Positions 4,938-5,024 of a DNA stretch of 5,024 nt are shown one piece after another. The notes beneath the pieces were generated by a model, which worked only from the letters and a program-made list of their open reading frames with translations, was not told the origin of the DNA and ran no database searches. Numbering within the stretch: position 1 is the first letter of the stretch; every line of letters begins with the position of its first letter. Both the position numbers and the translations under genes were made by a program. This DNA comes from Acetobacteraceae bacterium. Lineage in GTDB: Bacteria; Pseudomonadota; Alphaproteobacteria; Acetobacterales; Acetobacteraceae. The DNA is taken from contig JADGHI010000322.1 in assembly GCA_019689515.1 (NCBI GenBank), forward strand, positions 1 through 5,024, in the 5' to 3' direction.

Positions 4938-5024
4938 TTACGCCGCCTCCTGCCGGGCCGGCGCGGGCGCCTCGGGCGCGCGCTCCGCCACCACGATGGT
5001 CATGTGGCTGAGCCACTTCTCGAT
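4938..5024 (-). CDS. rplV: 50S ribosomal protein L22, C-terminal end (partial)
   Basis: Only the last 28 codons and the TAA stop are inside the window; the rest lies beyond position 5024. The visible peptide begins IEKWLSHMTIVVAER, which matches the C-terminal beta-strand of bacterial L22 (E. coli ends with a SHITVVV-type strand). L22 binds 23S rRNA and its beta-hairpin lines the peptide exit tunnel, but that hairpin is outside the window. After the core strand there is a tail of about 13 residues rich in Ala, Pro and Glu, longer than in E. coli L22. The gene ends two bases before the rpsC ATG, and its final codons contain the rpsC ribosome binding site, so the two are probably translationally coupled. 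The identity rests on this short match plus the conserved position immediately upstream of rpsC. Confidence 0.93.
   Translation of the reverse strand: MEKWLSHMTIVVAERAPEAPAPARQEAA
4946..4951 (-). promoter_or_regulatory. Shine-Dalgarno site of rpsC, inside rplV
   Basis: On the minus strand this reads AGGAGG, a perfect match to the 16S anti-Shine-Dalgarno, with 10 bases before the ATG at 4935. It lies within the last codons of rplV. It decides the rpsC start in favour of MGQKVNP over an upstream in-frame ATG that would add 27 residues inside rplV. Confidence 0.8.

Noticed and set aside
4936..5016. Upstream ATG that would extend S3 by 27 residues
   Set aside because: The extra residues are an out-of-frame reading of the rplV end; MGQKVNP is the universal S3 start and has AGGAGG at 10 bases.
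1..5024. Search for mobile elements, CRISPR, tRNA genes, toxin-antitoxin pairs or other inserted accessory genes
   Set aside because: Nothing is inserted: the ribosomal genes fill the window nearly end to end in canonical order, and no direct repeats, terminal inverted repeats or cloverleaf-like sequences were seen.

Overview
The window holds one uninterrupted stretch of the conserved S10-spc ribosomal protein gene cluster. Every gene lies on the minus strand, so transcription runs from position 5024 towards position 1. In transcription order the genes are rplV (3' end only), rpsC, rplP, rpmC, rpsQ, rplN, rplX, rplE, rpsN, rpsH, rplF, rplR and rpsE (5' end only). Eleven genes are complete and two are cut by the window edges. 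Gene order matches the classical bacterial S10 and spc operons exactly, with no insertion, deletion or foreign gene.

The sequence is strongly GC-rich. The protein sequences (for example L14, L16, S3, and the Gly/Arg-rich start of S5) and the Ala/Gly/Pro/Lys-rich tails on several of them suggest an alphaproteobacterium, plausibly of the Rhodospirillales/Acetobacteraceae type. That placement is inferred from protein character alone; no phylogeny was run.

Layout: positions 3258-5024 carry the distal part of the S10 group (L22, S3, L16, L29, S17). Positions 1-3244 carry the spc group (L14, L24, L5, S14, S8, L6, L18, S5). The boundary between the groups is only 13 bases and begins with a GTG start for rplN, so there is no room for a separate spc promoter and the whole block is probably one transcript. 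Junctions are tight: rplX/rplE overlap as ATGA and rplF/rplR as TAATG, and the other gaps are 2 to 18 bases. The exception is the 58-base rplE-rpsN spacer, which contains a strong hairpin. No non-coding stretch reaches 300 bases.

The products are structural parts of the 30S subunit (S3, S5, S8, S14, S17) and the 50S subunit (L5, L6, L14, L16, L18, L22, L24, L29). L5 and L18 form the 5S rRNA particle, S3/S14 sit in the 30S head, and S3/S5 line the mRNA entry channel. I find no previously undescribed system. The points worth a second look are an N-terminal Ala/Gly/Lys extension of about 60 residues on L5, a tetraloop hairpin that buries the rplR ribosome binding site, the rplE-rpsN hairpin, and the apparent lack of room for an E. 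coli-style S8 regulatory site at the rplE start.
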